Shown piece after piece: positions 53,409-62,835 of a stretch of DNA of 64,000 nt. Made by a program: the position numbers and the translations under genes. This DNA is from Salinispora pacifica CNR114 (lineage in GTDB: Bacteria > Actinomycetota > Actinomycetes > Mycobacteriales > Micromonosporaceae): contig NZ_AZWO01000007.1 of the NCBI RefSeq assembly GCF_000514775.1, positions 257 through 64,256 on the forward strand. Direction: 5' to 3'. Under the pieces are notes generated by a model that worked only from the letters and a program-made list of their open reading frames with translations, had not been told where the DNA came from and did not search any database. Position 1 is the stretch's first letter; each line of letters starts with the position of its first letter.

Positions 53409-54188
53409 GTGACCATCAGCCTCAGGGAGACCGACCTCGGTCGGACCCGCCGCGCCCGGCGGATCGGGCGGGTGCTGGCCGACACCCACCCGGACGCGCA
53501 CTGCGAACTCGACCACTCCAACCCGCTGGAGTTGGCGGTCGCGACGATCCTCTCCGCCCAGTGCACGGACAAGCGGGTCAACGAGGTCACCCCGAAGTTG
53601 TTCGCCCGCTACCCGCAGGCGGCCGACTACGCCGGCGCCGACCGGGCCGAGTTGGAGGAGCTGATCCGCTCCACCGGCTTCTACCGCAACAAGGCCGATT
53701 CCCTGATCCGGTTGGGCCAGGGGCTGGTCGAACGACACGACGGTCAGGTTCCCGGGAAGCTGACCGACCTGGTGTCCCTGGCCGGTATCGGCCGTAAGAC
53801 GGCGAACGTCATTCTCGGCAACGCCTTCAACGTGCCGGGAATCACCGTCGACACGCACTTCAACCGACTCGTACGGGGGTGGGGGCTGACCACCGAGACC
53901 GACCCGGTCAAGATCGAGCACGCGATCGGGGCGCTCTATCCGAAGCGCGACTGGACGATGCTGTCGCACCGGATCATTTTCCACGGGCGCCGGGTCTGCC
54001 TGGCCCGAAAGCCGGCGTGCGGCGCCTGCACCCTGACGAAGCTCTGCCCGTCGTACGGGATCGGGCCGACCGATCCGGCGGTGGCCGCGCGGCTGCTCAA
54101 GGGCCCCCGGGCCCGAGAACTCGCGGTGGCCGCCGGCGTTGATCCGGAGCTGGTGCCGGCCCAGGACGGGGCGGTGGAGGCGCCGTGA
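53409..54188 (+). CDS. nth: endonuclease III (base-excision repair)
   Basis: A 259-residue DNA glycosylase/AP lyase. The helix-hairpin-helix [13 protein letters not shown] contains the catalytic Lys, VDTHFNRL the catalytic Asp, and four cysteines in [17 protein letters not shown] hold the [4Fe-4S] cluster. It removes oxidised pyrimidines. GTG 53409 gives the usual length; the 3' end overlaps the TlpA-like gene by four bases (GTGA), in an operon with the NUDIX and marP genes, as in mycobacteria. Confidence 0.95.
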   Translation: MTISLRETDLGRTRRARRIGRVLADTHPDAHCELDHSNPLELAVATILSAQCTDKRVNEVTPKLFARYPQAADYAGADRAELEELIRSTGFYRNKADSLIRLGQGLVERHDGQVPGKLTDLVSLAGIGRKTANVILGNAFNVPGITVDTHFNRLVRGWGLTTETDPVKIEHAIGALYPKRDWTMLSHRIIFHGRRVCLARKPACGACTLTKLCPSYGIGPTDPAVAARLLKGPRARELAVAAGVDPELVPAQDGAVEAP

Positions 54189-54829
54189 GGAAGCGGCTCG
54201 TCGCCCTGCTCGTCCCGGCGTTGCTGGCGGTGGCCGGCTGCACCGACGCCGGGCCGGAGAACGCCCCCCGCACCCGGGACGAGGCGGCGCAGAGCCGGCC
54301 GTCCCCGTTCGCGGACTGCTCCGGTCTGACCACCGACCGGCCCAGCGCCCCGCCGGCCACCCCGACCGTCGCCGGCACGGCCTCCGCCACCCCGGCCGCC
54401 GCCGGCACGCCCCTGCCGGAGCTGACGCTGGCCTGCTTCACCGGTGGCGCCCCGGTCGATCTGCACCAGATCAGGGGCCCAGCCGTGATCAACCTCTGGG
54501 CCTCGTGGTGTGCCCCCTGCCGAGCCGAGCTGCCGGCGTTCCAGCGGCTCAGTGAGCGGGCCGAAGGGCAGCTTACGGTCGTTGGGGTGAACATGCGGGA
54601 CACCCGCAGCGGCGCCCAGTCGATCGGCGAGGACTTCGGGGTCCGCTTCCCCAGCCTGATCGACCAGGGCGAGGCGCTGCAGCGGTCGTTGGGGCGCAAG
54701 GCCATTCCGATGACCGTCCTCGTTGATGCGAACAGCCGGATCCGGCACGTCGATGTCTCCGGGGCGCTCGACGACGCCCGCCTCGCCGAGCTGGTCCGGG
54801 TACACCTGGGCGTGGCGGTGCCGGAATGA
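54185..54829 (+). CDS. TlpA-like thiol-disulfide lipoprotein
   Basis: A 214-residue exported thioredoxin-fold protein. The lipobox AVAGC gives a lipidated Cys19, an Ala/Thr/Pro-rich spacer follows, and the redox motif WCAPC (Cys109, Cys112) comes with INLWAS before it and a cis-Pro region IPMTVLVD. It reduces or isomerises disulfides outside the membrane. It overlaps nth by four bases and corresponds to Rv3673c. Two further cysteines lie ahead of the fold (FADCSG and LACFTG). Confidence 0.92.
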   Translation: MRKRLVALLVPALLAVAGCTDAGPENAPRTRDEAAQSRPSPFADCSGLTTDRPSAPPATPTVAGTASATPAAAGTPLPELTLACFTGGAPVDLHQIRGPAVINLWASWCAPCRAELPAFQRLSERAEGQLTVVGVNMRDTRSGAQSIGEDFGVRFPSLIDQGEALQRSLGRKAIPMTVLVDANSRIRHVDVSGALDDARLAELVRVHLGVAVPE

Positions 54830-54872
54830 GACGCCTGCCGCTCGCCCGCTGCCGGAGTACGGCGGTGGTGGG

Positions 54873-55562
54873 ATGAGTCAGCCGCCATCCTGGCTCGACC
54901 CGCTGCTGACCCGGTTGGGCAGCGCCCGGACGGAGGACTTCACCCGGCTGGCCACCCCGAGCAGCGGCGGGCGGGAGAGCGCCGTGCTGGTGCTGCTCGG
55001 CGAGGACCCCGGCGCCGGGCCGGACGTGCTGGTCCTTCAGCGAGCCGCCACCCTGCGCAACCACGCGGGGCAGCCCGCCTTTCCCGGTGGTGCCGCCGAC
55101 CCGGAGGACGCGGACGCCTCCGCGACCGCGCTCCGCGAGGCGAACGAGGAGGTTGATCTCGATCCGAGAACCGTCACCGTCCTCGCCGAACTGCCGAAGT
55201 TGTGGATTCCGGTCAGCGACTTCGTGGTGACCCCGGTGCTGGGCTGGTGGCACGCCCCCCACCCGGTGCACCCCCGGGAGCCGGCCGAGGTGGCGCACGT
55301 GGCCCGGATGCCGATCACCGAACTGGTTGACCCGGAGAATCGGCTGCGCGTACGCCACCCGAGCGGCTGGATCGGCCCGGCCTTCTCCGCCCGCGGCATG
55401 CTGGTGTGGGGCTTCACCGCAGCGGTGCTCTCCACCCTGCTCGACATGGGGGGCTGGGCCCGCCCATGGCGCCGGGAGCGGGTGCTGGACCTTCCCCCGG
55501 TGGCCGCCGACCCGGCGCCCTCCGCCGGGACTGATGAGGCGGACGAGAGCGCTCTGCGCTGA
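54873..55562 (+). CDS. NUDIX hydrolase, coenzyme A pyrophosphatase type
   Basis: A 229-residue NUDIX protein with the CoA-specific signature LRNHAGQPAFPGG immediately before the NUDIX box GAADPEDADASATALREANEEVDL. The catalytic REANEE glutamates are present, but the usual glycine after EEV is replaced by Asp. It would split CoA into phosphopantetheine and ADP. ATG 54873 follows GGTGGTGGG. Matches Rv3672c by position. Confidence 0.9.
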   Translation: MSQPPSWLDPLLTRLGSARTEDFTRLATPSSGGRESAVLVLLGEDPGAGPDVLVLQRAATLRNHAGQPAFPGGAADPEDADASATALREANEEVDLDPRTVTVLAELPKLWIPVSDFVVTPVLGWWHAPHPVHPREPAEVAHVARMPITELVDPENRLRVRHPSGWIGPAFSARGMLVWGFTAAVLSTLLDMGGWARPWRRERVLDLPPVAADPAPSAGTDEADESALR

Positions 55563-55625
55563 CTCCCGTGACCTTGCGTAGCGGCAGCAGCGGCCCCGTG
55601 GGCCCGCGCCCCGTAGGCTGGACCC

Positions 55626-56804
55626 GTGTCCGTCGTGGATCTCGTACTGCTCCTGCTCATGCTCGTGTTTGCGATCAGTGGTTACCGCCAGGGCTTCGTC
55701 ACCGGCGTGCTGTCGTTCTCCGGGTTCTTTCTCGGAGCGCTGGCCGGCCTACAGCTCGGCCCCCGGCTCGCACAGCAGTTCCTGGACAGCGGCACCCGGG
55801 TGCTGGTCTCCCTGGTGGCGATCTTTGGGCTGGCGGTGGTGGGGCAGGCGCTCGCCGGCTGGATCGGTACGCATCTGCGCCGCACCATCAGCAGTGACCT
55901 CGGGCGGCAGGCGGACGATATCGGCGGCGCCTTCGTCTCGCTCTTCGCCGTGCTCCTCGTCGCCTGGCTGGTCGCGGTCCCACTGGGCTCGTCGTCGCTG
56001 CCCTGGCTGGCCTCCGCGGTTCGCAACAGCGCGTTACTCACCGTGGTCGACCGGGTCCTGCCCGACCAGGCGCAGGAGCTCTCCACCGCGCTGCGGGAGA
56101 CCGTCGACACCAACGGCTTCCCGGATGTCTTCGGTGGTCTGGCGCCCACCCGCGCCCGGCAGGTCGCCCCGCCCGACCCTGCCCTCGCCGGTTCACAGGT
56201 GGTCGCCAACAGTGAAAAGTCCGTGGTCAAGGTGCTCGGCTCCGCCCCGAGCTGCTCCCGCCGCCTGGAGGGCTCCGGCTTCGTCTACGCCGACGACCGA
56301 GTGATGACCAACGCGCACGTGGTTGCCGGAACCCGCTCCACCGTCGTCGAGCTCGGCGGCGAACGGTACAACGCTCAGGTGGTGGTGTACGACCCGGACC
56401 GGGATCTGGCAGTCCTGCACGTCCCGGGCCTGCCCGGCCCGTCGATGCGCTTCGCCGCCGGCAACGAGGTCAGCGGCGCGGACGCGATCGTGCTCGGCTT
56501 CCCGCTCGACGGCCCGTACAACGCACAGTCCGCCCGGGTCCGGGAGGTGGACGAGATCACCGGCCCGGACATCTACTCAAGCGGGAACGTGACCCGGGAG
56601 GTCTACACGATCCGGGCCCTGGTGCAGAGCGGGAACTCCGGCGGCCCGTTGGTCTCCACGAACGGCCTAGTACTCGGGGTGATCTTCGCGGCAGCGGCCG
56701 ACGACCCGAACACCGGCTTCGCGGTGACCGCGGCCGAGGCCCACTCGGTCGCCCTGGCCGGAGCCGAACGTGTGCGCGGCGTCAGCACCGGTGAGTGCAC
56801 CTGA
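55626..56804 (+). CDS. marP: membrane-anchored serine protease (acid/oxidative stress)
   Basis: A 392-residue protein: four hydrophobic helices of a CvpA-like N-terminal domain (about 1-135), a linker, then a chymotrypsin-like extracellular protease with MTNAHVV (His), DPDRDLAVLHV (Asp) and VQSGNSGGPLVS (Ser338). Two cysteines frame the protease start (SCSRRLEGSG) and the C-terminus (TGECT). The M. tuberculosis homolog protects against acid in phagosomes; here it is probably an envelope stress protease. GTG 55626. Confidence 0.93.
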   Translation: MSVVDLVLLLLMLVFAISGYRQGFVTGVLSFSGFFLGALAGLQLGPRLAQQFLDSGTRVLVSLVAIFGLAVVGQALAGWIGTHLRRTISSDLGRQADDIGGAFVSLFAVLLVAWLVAVPLGSSSLPWLASAVRNSALLTVVDRVLPDQAQELSTALRETVDTNGFPDVFGGLAPTRARQVAPPDPALAGSQVVANSEKSVVKVLGSAPSCSRRLEGSGFVYADDRVMTNAHVVAGTRSTVVELGGERYNAQVVVYDPDRDLAVLHVPGLPGPSMRFAAGNEVSGADAIVLGFPLDGPYNAQSARVREVDEITGPDIYSSGNVTREVYTIRALVQSGNSGGPLVSTNGLVLGVIFAAAADDPNTGFAVTAAEAHSVALAGAERVRGVSTGECT

Positions 56805-56809
56805 GCGCG

Positions 56810-57532
56810 TCAACGACGCTGCGGTGGGGTAGCCCGCCAGACCGTGAAGACCGCGGCGGTCGCGGCCACCACGGCGGTACCCAGCAGCCACCCGGCAACC
56901 ACGTCGCTGCTCCAGTGCACGCCCAGCGCCACCCGGCTGAACCCGGTCACCACGGCGAGGAGAAGCGCGGCTGCCCAGACCGCGTACCGCTTCGCGGAGC
57001 GGCCCGGTCGGGGTCGGAAGACCACCAGCAGCACGCCGGCGGCGAGCGCCGCGTTCAGCGCGTGCCCGGACGGAAAGGCGAGCCCGACCGCCTGGGCCAG
57101 CGGCTTCGGGAACTCCGGCCGGGGTCGCCCGACGAGCAACTTGAGCAGCGGGCTCAGCAGCCCGCCGACAGTCATGGTGACGACGACCCAGAGCGCCAGC
57201 TGTCGGGCCCGACGCCGGGCCAGCCAGCCAACCACCACCAGCGCGGCCAACCGTAGCGGCATCGGCGCGAAGACCTCGGTCCACACGTTCAGTGCCCTGG
57301 CCCATTCCGGATGCCGCAGGCCGTAGTCGACGAGCGCCTCGGTCACCGCCCGATCCAGCCGCCGTAACGGCGGCCAGGACGCCAGTACCAGCAGCGCGAG
57401 CAGGAACGGCACCAACACCAGGAACGCGGAGACAACGGCTAGGGTCAGCCGCAACCCCAGCCCGTTGTCGGGGTGCAGGCGGCGGTGGCGCCACGATGGC
57501 CGGGCGGCCGAGCCGGGGCCGGGCGCGCACAT
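56810..57532 (-). CDS. PAP2-family membrane phosphatase
   Basis: A 240-residue lipid phosphatase with about six membrane helices and the three PAP2 motifs in order: KLLVGRPRP, PSGH and SRVALGVHWSSDVVAG. It dephosphorylates lipid phosphates, possibly undecaprenyl pyrophosphate. ATG 57532. It ends five bases from marP (convergent) and lies ten bases past the subtilase gene, with which it may be cotranscribed. Confidence 0.9.
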   Translation of the reverse strand: MCAPGPGSAARPSWRHRRLHPDNGLGLRLTLAVVSAFLVLVPFLLALLVLASWPPLRRLDRAVTEALVDYGLRHPEWARALNVWTEVFAPMPLRLAALVVVGWLARRRARQLALWVVVTMTVGGLLSPLLKLLVGRPRPEFPKPLAQAVGLAFPSGHALNAALAAGVLLVVFRPRPGRSAKRYAVWAAALLLAVVTGFSRVALGVHWSSDVVAGWLLGTAVVAATAAVFTVWRATPPQRR

Positions 57533-57541
57533 GGCCCCCGT

Positions 57542-58969
57542 CTACCCGGATCGCCAGCGGCCATTCCGGCGCGGCGGACCGGCCCGGCGCGGCGTCCCCA
57601 CCGGCGGAACCGGCGGTGGTGGGAAGGAGCGAGCGCGCCGCCCACCCCCGGCGAACAGCGCGACCGGAAACGCCAGCCCGGACCACGGCCGTTCCGACGT
57701 GGAGTCGCCCCCGCCAGCTCCCATCGACCACGGCTTCCACGACGCCGACGGGACGGCCGGGAGGAATTCGAGCCCGGCGCCATCGGTAGCCGCGCCGGCT
57801 GTGGTCGGCGCCGGACCGAAGCCGACCACCCCCGGCGAGGACTGGTCGTCCAGCGGGTTGAGCCCGACCGGCTCCACCTCGGCGGTCAGCGCCGCGACCG
57901 GGTCGACCAGCCCGTACCCGAAGCTGTCGTCCCGTCCGGCGGGGCCGATGTCCGAAGCGGTGCGCAGCATTCGATTGATCACGTCGCCGGCGGGCATCTC
58001 TGGGTAGCGGGCGCGAATCAGCGCGGCGGTGGCCGAGACCAGTGGCGCGCCGAAGCTGGTGCCCTGAACCCGCCAGTACCCGTCCGGCGGCCGCGCGCCC
58101 ACCAGACCGGTCGCGGGCGCGGTGAGCACCGTCTCCCGGCCGGTGATCGCGCCGGACCAGAGCTTCTCACCCTCCCGGTCCAGCCCGGAGACCGCGACCA
58201 CCCCCGGCTCCCGGGCCGGGTACCAGACCGTGCTGGAGTTCGCGGCGGTCTCGTTGCCGGTGCAGGCGACGACCACCACGTCCCGGGCGAACGCGTAGTC
58301 CAGCGCGGCGGCCAGGGCCGGGCTGGTGTTGCTGCCACCGAGCGACAGATTGATCACCCGGGCGCCATTGTCAACCGCCCACCGTACACCGTTCGCCACG
58401 ATCAACGCGTCGTCGTAACGGTTCTCCGCGTCCAGGACCCGTACCGGCAGGATCCGGGCGTCGGGCGCGAGGCCCACCACTCCGCTGCTGCCGTCGTGGC
58501 GACCCGCGATCAACCCGGCCACAGTCGTACCGTGGCCCACCGGATCCGGGTCGGCGGTGCGCGACGACCCGACCAGGTCGAGACCGGGTAGCACCCGTCC
58601 AGCCAGGTCCGGATGCGCGCCATCCACACCGGAGTCGATGACCGCCACCACCACCCCGGCCCCGGTCGAGTGGCGCCACGCCGTACTGGCGCGCAACATG
58701 TCCAGCTGCCACTGGTCGTCGCGAACCTGGTCGGCGGAGCTCCCGGTCAGCTCCACCAGGGCCCTGCTGGCCGAGTGGCCGGGGCCCACGGTGGCGACCT
58801 GCCCCGGGCTGGGGAGGGCGGTGCTGGCCGGCACGACGGCGGCGACCGGTACGACGAGGGCGACCGACGTCAGCGAGCGCAACACCCGCCCGGCGGCCCC
58901 CCGCCGGGTGGCGGACCTGTTACCACGCCGTACCCCGGTCACGTCCTTGATCCCTCGCGTTCGACCCAT
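57542..58969 (-). CDS. S8 subtilisin-like serine protease, mycosin-like
   Basis: A 475-residue exported protease. A basic N-terminus with a hydrophobic signal (VLRSLTSVALVVPVAAVVP) is followed by the catalytic domain with Asp112 (VIDSGVDG), His146 (GHGTTVAG), the oxyanion Asn in TGNE, and Ser305 (GTSFGAP). The C-terminus has LAFPVALFAGGGRRAR, a weak membrane segment, then a Pro/Arg tail, recalling type VII secretion mycosins. No ESX genes are adjacent, so a general secreted role is equally possible. Confidence 0.88.
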   Translation of the reverse strand: MGRTRGIKDVTGVRRGNRSATRRGAAGRVLRSLTSVALVVPVAAVVPASTALPSPGQVATVGPGHSASRALVELTGSSADQVRDDQWQLDMLRASTAWRHSTGAGVVVAVIDSGVDGAHPDLAGRVLPGLDLVGSSRTADPDPVGHGTTVAGLIAGRHDGSSGVVGLAPDARILPVRVLDAENRYDDALIVANGVRWAVDNGARVINLSLGGSNTSPALAAALDYAFARDVVVVACTGNETAANSSTVWYPAREPGVVAVSGLDREGEKLWSGAITGRETVLTAPATGLVGARPPDGYWRVQGTSFGAPLVSATAALIRARYPEMPAGDVINRMLRTASDIGPAGRDDSFGYGLVDPVAALTAEVEPVGLNPLDDQSSPGVVGFGPAPTTAGAATDGAGLEFLPAVPSASWKPWSMGAGGGDSTSERPWSGLAFPVALFAGGGRRARSFPPPPVPPVGTPRRAGPPRRNGRWRSG

Positions 58970-59178
58970 CTAGTCATAACGTTCGGAGATTACCGGCTCC
59001 CGCGGCCCCGATGGTGTACCCGGCGCCCTCGGTCCTGGCGGCGGCAGCTGGCGAGCCGAGGTCAGACGTGGCCGCCGGAGGCGACGAGTGCCACCGGCGA
59101 CGACGGGCCGAAGCGCGCCGAGCCGGTCAACGCCGCCCCGGTGGTCTCGGTCGCCGGGTGGTTCAACCGGTACGAACA

Positions 59179-59214
59179 GGCCCGAGGGCCGCTCGGTTGA
59201 GCGCCCCCCGGGCC
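59179..59214 (-). terminator. probable terminator of ppa
   Basis: GGCCCGAGGG (59179-59188) pairs with CCCCCGGGCC (59205-59214) apart from one mismatch, 23 bases past the ppa stop. Confidence 0.4.
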
Positions 59215-59236
59215 CGCCGGTGTGTCGGTGTGTCGG

Positions 59237-59743
59237 TCAGTGCGCGGAGTCGCCGTGCTCCGCGGCCTCCCGGCCGCGCCGGATCGACGCGACGATCTCC
59301 TCCTCGGCCTCCTGCCGGCCCACCCAGGTGGCGCCCTCGACGGACTTGCCGGGCTCGAGGTCCTTGTACACCTCGAAGAAGTGCTGGATCTCCAGGCGGT
59401 CGAACTCGCCGAGATGGTGGATGTCGCGGAGGTGCTCCTGACGCGGGTCCTCGTACGGGACGCAGAGAACCTTGTCGTCGCCACCCTTCTCGTCGGTCAT
59501 CCGGAACATGCCAATGGTGCGGCACCGGATCAGGCAGCCCGGGAAGGTCGGCTCCGGGACCAGCACCAGGGCGTCCAGCGGGTCGCCGTCCTCGCCCAGG
59601 GTGCCCTCGATGAAGCCATAGTCGGCGGGGTACTGCGTGGAGGTGAAGAGGGTACGGTCCAGTCGGATCCGACCGGTCACGTGGTCAACCTCGTACTTGT
59701 TGCGGTGACCCTTCGGGATCTCAACCGTGACGTCGAAATCCAT
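59237..59743 (-). CDS. ppa: inorganic pyrophosphatase
   Basis: A 168-residue soluble family I pyrophosphatase. [13 protein letters not shown] and [25 protein letters not shown] hold the metal-binding acids (the DGDPLD core), with [20 protein letters not shown] further on. It hydrolyses PPi from biosynthetic reactions. ATG 59743 is preceded by GAGGAGC; the open frame upstream is antisense to dacB. It starts the conserved ppa-dacB-DUF2342-tilS-hpt run and is divergent from dacB. Confidence 0.95.
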   Translation of the reverse strand: MDFDVTVEIPKGHRNKYEVDHVTGRIRLDRTLFTSTQYPADYGFIEGTLGEDGDPLDALVLVPEPTFPGCLIRCRTIGMFRMTDEKGGDDKVLCVPYEDPRQEHLRDIHHLGEFDRLEIQHFFEVYKDLEPGKSVEGATWVGRQEAEEEIVASIRRGREAAEHGDSAH

Positions 59744-59892
59744 CTGCACGCTCCTCGTCTGCCCACGCTGGCAATGACCGGCGGTATCCGTCGCCGGACA
59801 GGCGGAACTCCCGCCTGACGGTCCGGTGGCCGCATAGTCTTCGGACCGAAGTAGTGTCACCCAAGCAGGTTCCGCGGGGCGAGGAGGGGGCC

Positions 59893-61647
59893 GTGGGGAG
59901 GGAAGATTCACACTACCGTCCGGAGCAGAGTGCTGGACGGGAGACCGGCGAATCTGCTCGCGGCGGCGCGGTCGGGCGGGTGCCGGTGCCTGATGCCCAC
60001 CCTGATAAGCGGCCTCCCGTCGGGTCGCCGCCGGGAGCGCCGTCGGATGGACCAAGCCCGGCCGAACAGCCAGCGGTGGCTTCTGACAACGGCGGCGATG
60101 CCGCCGGTCCCTCGGCCCCCGGAGGATCCGATGAACCCGCTCCGCACCCGGGTGGCGCACCGCGCGAGCCCGCGGGCGACGGCGGCACTCACGTCCCCGT
60201 GCCGTCCGACTCGACCTCGACCGGTCGGCCCCGGCCCCGGCGTTGGCTGTTGCCGGCCGTGCTGGCCGCGGTGCTGCTCCTCGCGCTGGCCGCGGTCGGG
60301 GTCACCGTGACGCGGTCGGGCCCGGCGGCCCAGTGGCGCGCCGGCGACATCGTCGCGGAGCCGCCGCCGGCGGTGTTGGCCATGGCCGACGTGAACGCGC
60401 TCGAACCCGCCGCCGCCGGGGTGCGCGCCGCGCTCGACCCGCTGGTCAGCTCCGCCGCGTTGGGCGACCGGGTGAACGTCTCGGTCGCGGATGTCGCGAC
60501 CGGGTCGGTTCTGTATGACCGGGGTGCTGCCGACGGCACCGTACCCGCCTCGGTGACCAAGCTGGTCACCGCCGCGACCGTGTTGACCGCGCGCGGCTCG
60601 GGGCACCGGATCCCCACCCGGGCTGTCGCCGGGGCTGCTCCTGGTGAGGTCGTGCTCATCGGCGGGGGTGACCCGACGCTTGCCGTGGACGGCACCGGCT
60701 TCTATCCGGGCGCGGCGCGCCTTGATGAGCTGGCCGCGCAGGTGAAGGCCGCGCTCGGCGACGTCACCCCGTCACGGGTCGTGGTCGACTCGTCGCTGTA
60801 CTCCGGGCCGGTGCACGCGCCCGGCTGGGACGACGACATTCCCACCGGCGGGTACGGCTCAGCGATCACCGCGCTGATGACCGACGGCGCCCGCGGTGAC
60901 CTGGAGCAGGCGAAGCGGGACCACGACAACGGCACCCACGCCGCCGAACGGGTGCCGGAGCCGGACCTGCACGCCGGCGAGGCGTTCGCCCGGCTGCTGG
61001 GCGTGTCGACGGACGCGGTCGAGCGGGGCCGGGCACCCGAGGCCGGAGCGGATGCGACGGCGGGTACGCCGGGTGGCGAGCTGGGCGTGGTGCAGTCGCT
61101 GCCGATGGTGCGACTGGTCGACATCATGATCGCTGACAGCGACAACGTGGTGGCCGAGGCGCTGGCCCGGCAGGTGGCCCTGGCCCGGGGGCAGCCGGCG
61201 TCGTTCTCCGGTGCGGGGGAGTCGATGGAGGCGGTGGCGGGGGAGCTGGGGCTGCCGGTTGACGCGCTCACGCTCGCCGACGGCAGCGGCCTGTCCCGTG
61301 CCAACCGGATCAGTCCGGCGCTGCTGACCGACCTGATGCGGCTCGCCGCCGACGGGAGCCGTCCGGAGCTGGCGACGCTCTTCGGCGGCCTGCCGGTCGC
61401 CGCCTGGTCGGGCACCCTCACCGACCGCTACACCGATGTCGCGGCGCAGGCCGGTGCCGGAATGGTCCGTGCCAAGACCGGCACGTTGACCGGAGTGCAC
61501 GCGATCGCCGGCTTGGTGACCACCGCCGACGGGCGCCTGCTCACCTTCGCGGTGCTCACCGACCAGGCGCCCGGCGACGGGCTGACGGCGGCCCGGATGA
61601 CGTTGGACCGGATCGCCGCGGCCCTCGCCGCCTGCGGCTGCCGCTGA
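59893..61647 (+). CDS. dacB: D-alanyl-D-alanine carboxypeptidase (PBP4/DacB type)
   Basis: A 584-residue class C PBP. The N-terminal about 110 residues are a Pro/Gly/Ser-rich cytoplasmic tail, then a membrane helix ([20 protein letters not shown]), then the peptidase with PASVTK (Ser220, Lys223), SDN and AKTGT (Lys528). It trims D-Ala from peptidoglycan stems or acts as endopeptidase. GTG 59893 is chosen because GAGGAGGGGG precedes it; GTG 59854 is an alternative. Confidence 0.92.
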   Translation: MGREDSHYRPEQSAGRETGESARGGAVGRVPVPDAHPDKRPPVGSPPGAPSDGPSPAEQPAVASDNGGDAAGPSAPGGSDEPAPHPGGAPREPAGDGGTHVPVPSDSTSTGRPRPRRWLLPAVLAAVLLLALAAVGVTVTRSGPAAQWRAGDIVAEPPPAVLAMADVNALEPAAAGVRAALDPLVSSAALGDRVNVSVADVATGSVLYDRGAADGTVPASVTKLVTAATVLTARGSGHRIPTRAVAGAAPGEVVLIGGGDPTLAVDGTGFYPGAARLDELAAQVKAALGDVTPSRVVVDSSLYSGPVHAPGWDDDIPTGGYGSAITALMTDGARGDLEQAKRDHDNGTHAAERVPEPDLHAGEAFARLLGVSTDAVERGRAPEAGADATAGTPGGELGVVQSLPMVRLVDIMIADSDNVVAEALARQVALARGQPASFSGAGESMEAVAGELGLPVDALTLADGSGLSRANRISPALLTDLMRLAADGSRPELATLFGGLPVAAWSGTLTDRYTDVAAQAGAGMVRAKTGTLTGVHAIAGLVTTADGRLLTFAVLTDQAPGDGLTAARMTLDRIAAALAACGCR

Positions 61648-61756
61648 GCTCAGCTTCTGCGCTCCGACGTGGAGGTGGGGGCGCGGTGGGGATTGGGGAC
61701 CGGCCGGGACGGGTCGTGGCCCGGCCGGCGGACGGCCGCGCGGGTACGGTGGGCCC

Positions 61757-62827
61757 ATGGCGCAGTTCGTGGACTGGGATCTGGCCGCAGCGACCGCGGG
61801 GACGCTCGGCAAGACGGGCCCGCGCGTCTCCTATGTCGAGGCCACGGAGGTGGTCGGTGAGCTGCGACGGCTGACCGACGAGGCGGCCGAGCACGTCGGC
61901 GACTTCACCGGGCTCCGATCGCAGGTGTCGCACCCGCCGGTGCAGGTGGTGGACCGGCGAGACTGGGCGGCGACCAACATCGCCGGTCTGCGCGAGGTCA
62001 TTGGCCCCCTGGTCGGTCGCCTGGCAGGAGACAAACAGCCCGGTGTGTTGACCGAGGCGATCGGTTCGCGGATCACCGGCGTGCAGGCCGGCACGGTGCT
62101 GGCGTACCTCTCCGGCCGGGTCCTCGGCCAGTACGAGGTCTTCTCCGGCGAACCGGGCCAGCTACTGCTGATCGCGCCGAACATCGTAGAGGCGGAGCGG
62201 AAGCTGGCGGCCGATCCCCGCGACTTTCGGCTCTGGGTCTGTCTGCACGAGGTCACCCACCGCACCCAGTTCACCGCGGTGCCGTGGCTACGGGCGTACT
62301 TTCTCGGCGAGGTGCAGGCGTTCGTGGATGCCTCCAGCAGCGGCGCCGACCCCCTGGTCGAGCGGCTGCGTCGCGGCGTCGCCCTCCTCGCCGACGCGGT
62401 ACGGGAGCCGACCGGTCGCACCAGCGTCCTGGACATCGTCCAGACCCCGGCGCAGAAGGCGGTGCTGGACCGGCTCACCGCGTTGATGACGTTGCTCGAG
62501 GGGCACGCCGAGTTCGTGATGGACGGCGTGGGGCCGCAGGTGATCCCGAGCGTGGAGCGGATCCGGGCGTCGTTCAACCGCCGTCGGGAGTCGGGCAACC
62601 CGGTGGAGAAGACGTTGCGTCGGCTGCTTGGGGTGGAGGTCAAGCTGCGCCAGTACGCCGAAGGGCGGCGGTTCGTGCACGGTGTTGTCGAACGGGTCGG
62701 CATGGCGGGCTTCAACCGGGTCTTCGCCTCACCGCTGACCCTGCCCCGGCTCGCCGAGCTCAGCGACCCGGACGCCTGGGTGGCCCGGGTGCACGGGCCC
62801 GCCGGTCCGCTTCCGGCCGGCGACTGA
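61757..62827 (+). CDS. DUF2342 zinc metalloprotease-like protein
   Basis: A 356-residue protein of the actinobacterial DUF2342 family, with the HExxH motif in CLHEVTHRTQF, a downstream LLEGHAEFVMD acidic segment that could give the third ligand, and GVEVKLRQYAEGRRFV near the end. It is the conserved neighbour between dacB and tilS (Rv3626c in M. tuberculosis). Substrate unknown. ATG 61757. The tilS GTG starts eight bases after its stop. Confidence 0.9.
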   Translation: MAQFVDWDLAAATAGTLGKTGPRVSYVEATEVVGELRRLTDEAAEHVGDFTGLRSQVSHPPVQVVDRRDWAATNIAGLREVIGPLVGRLAGDKQPGVLTEAIGSRITGVQAGTVLAYLSGRVLGQYEVFSGEPGQLLLIAPNIVEAERKLAADPRDFRLWVCLHEVTHRTQFTAVPWLRAYFLGEVQAFVDASSSGADPLVERLRRGVALLADAVREPTGRTSVLDIVQTPAQKAVLDRLTALMTLLEGHAEFVMDGVGPQVIPSVERIRASFNRRRESGNPVEKTLRRLLGVEVKLRQYAEGRRFVHGVVERVGMAGFNRVFASPLTLPRLAELSDPDAWVARVHGPAGPLPAGD

Positions 62828-62835
62828 CCCGACCC

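Noticed and set aside
52119..53984. A 621-codon minus-strand frame across capA-like and nth
   Set aside because: Antisense shadow; both plus-strand genes have intact family motifs.
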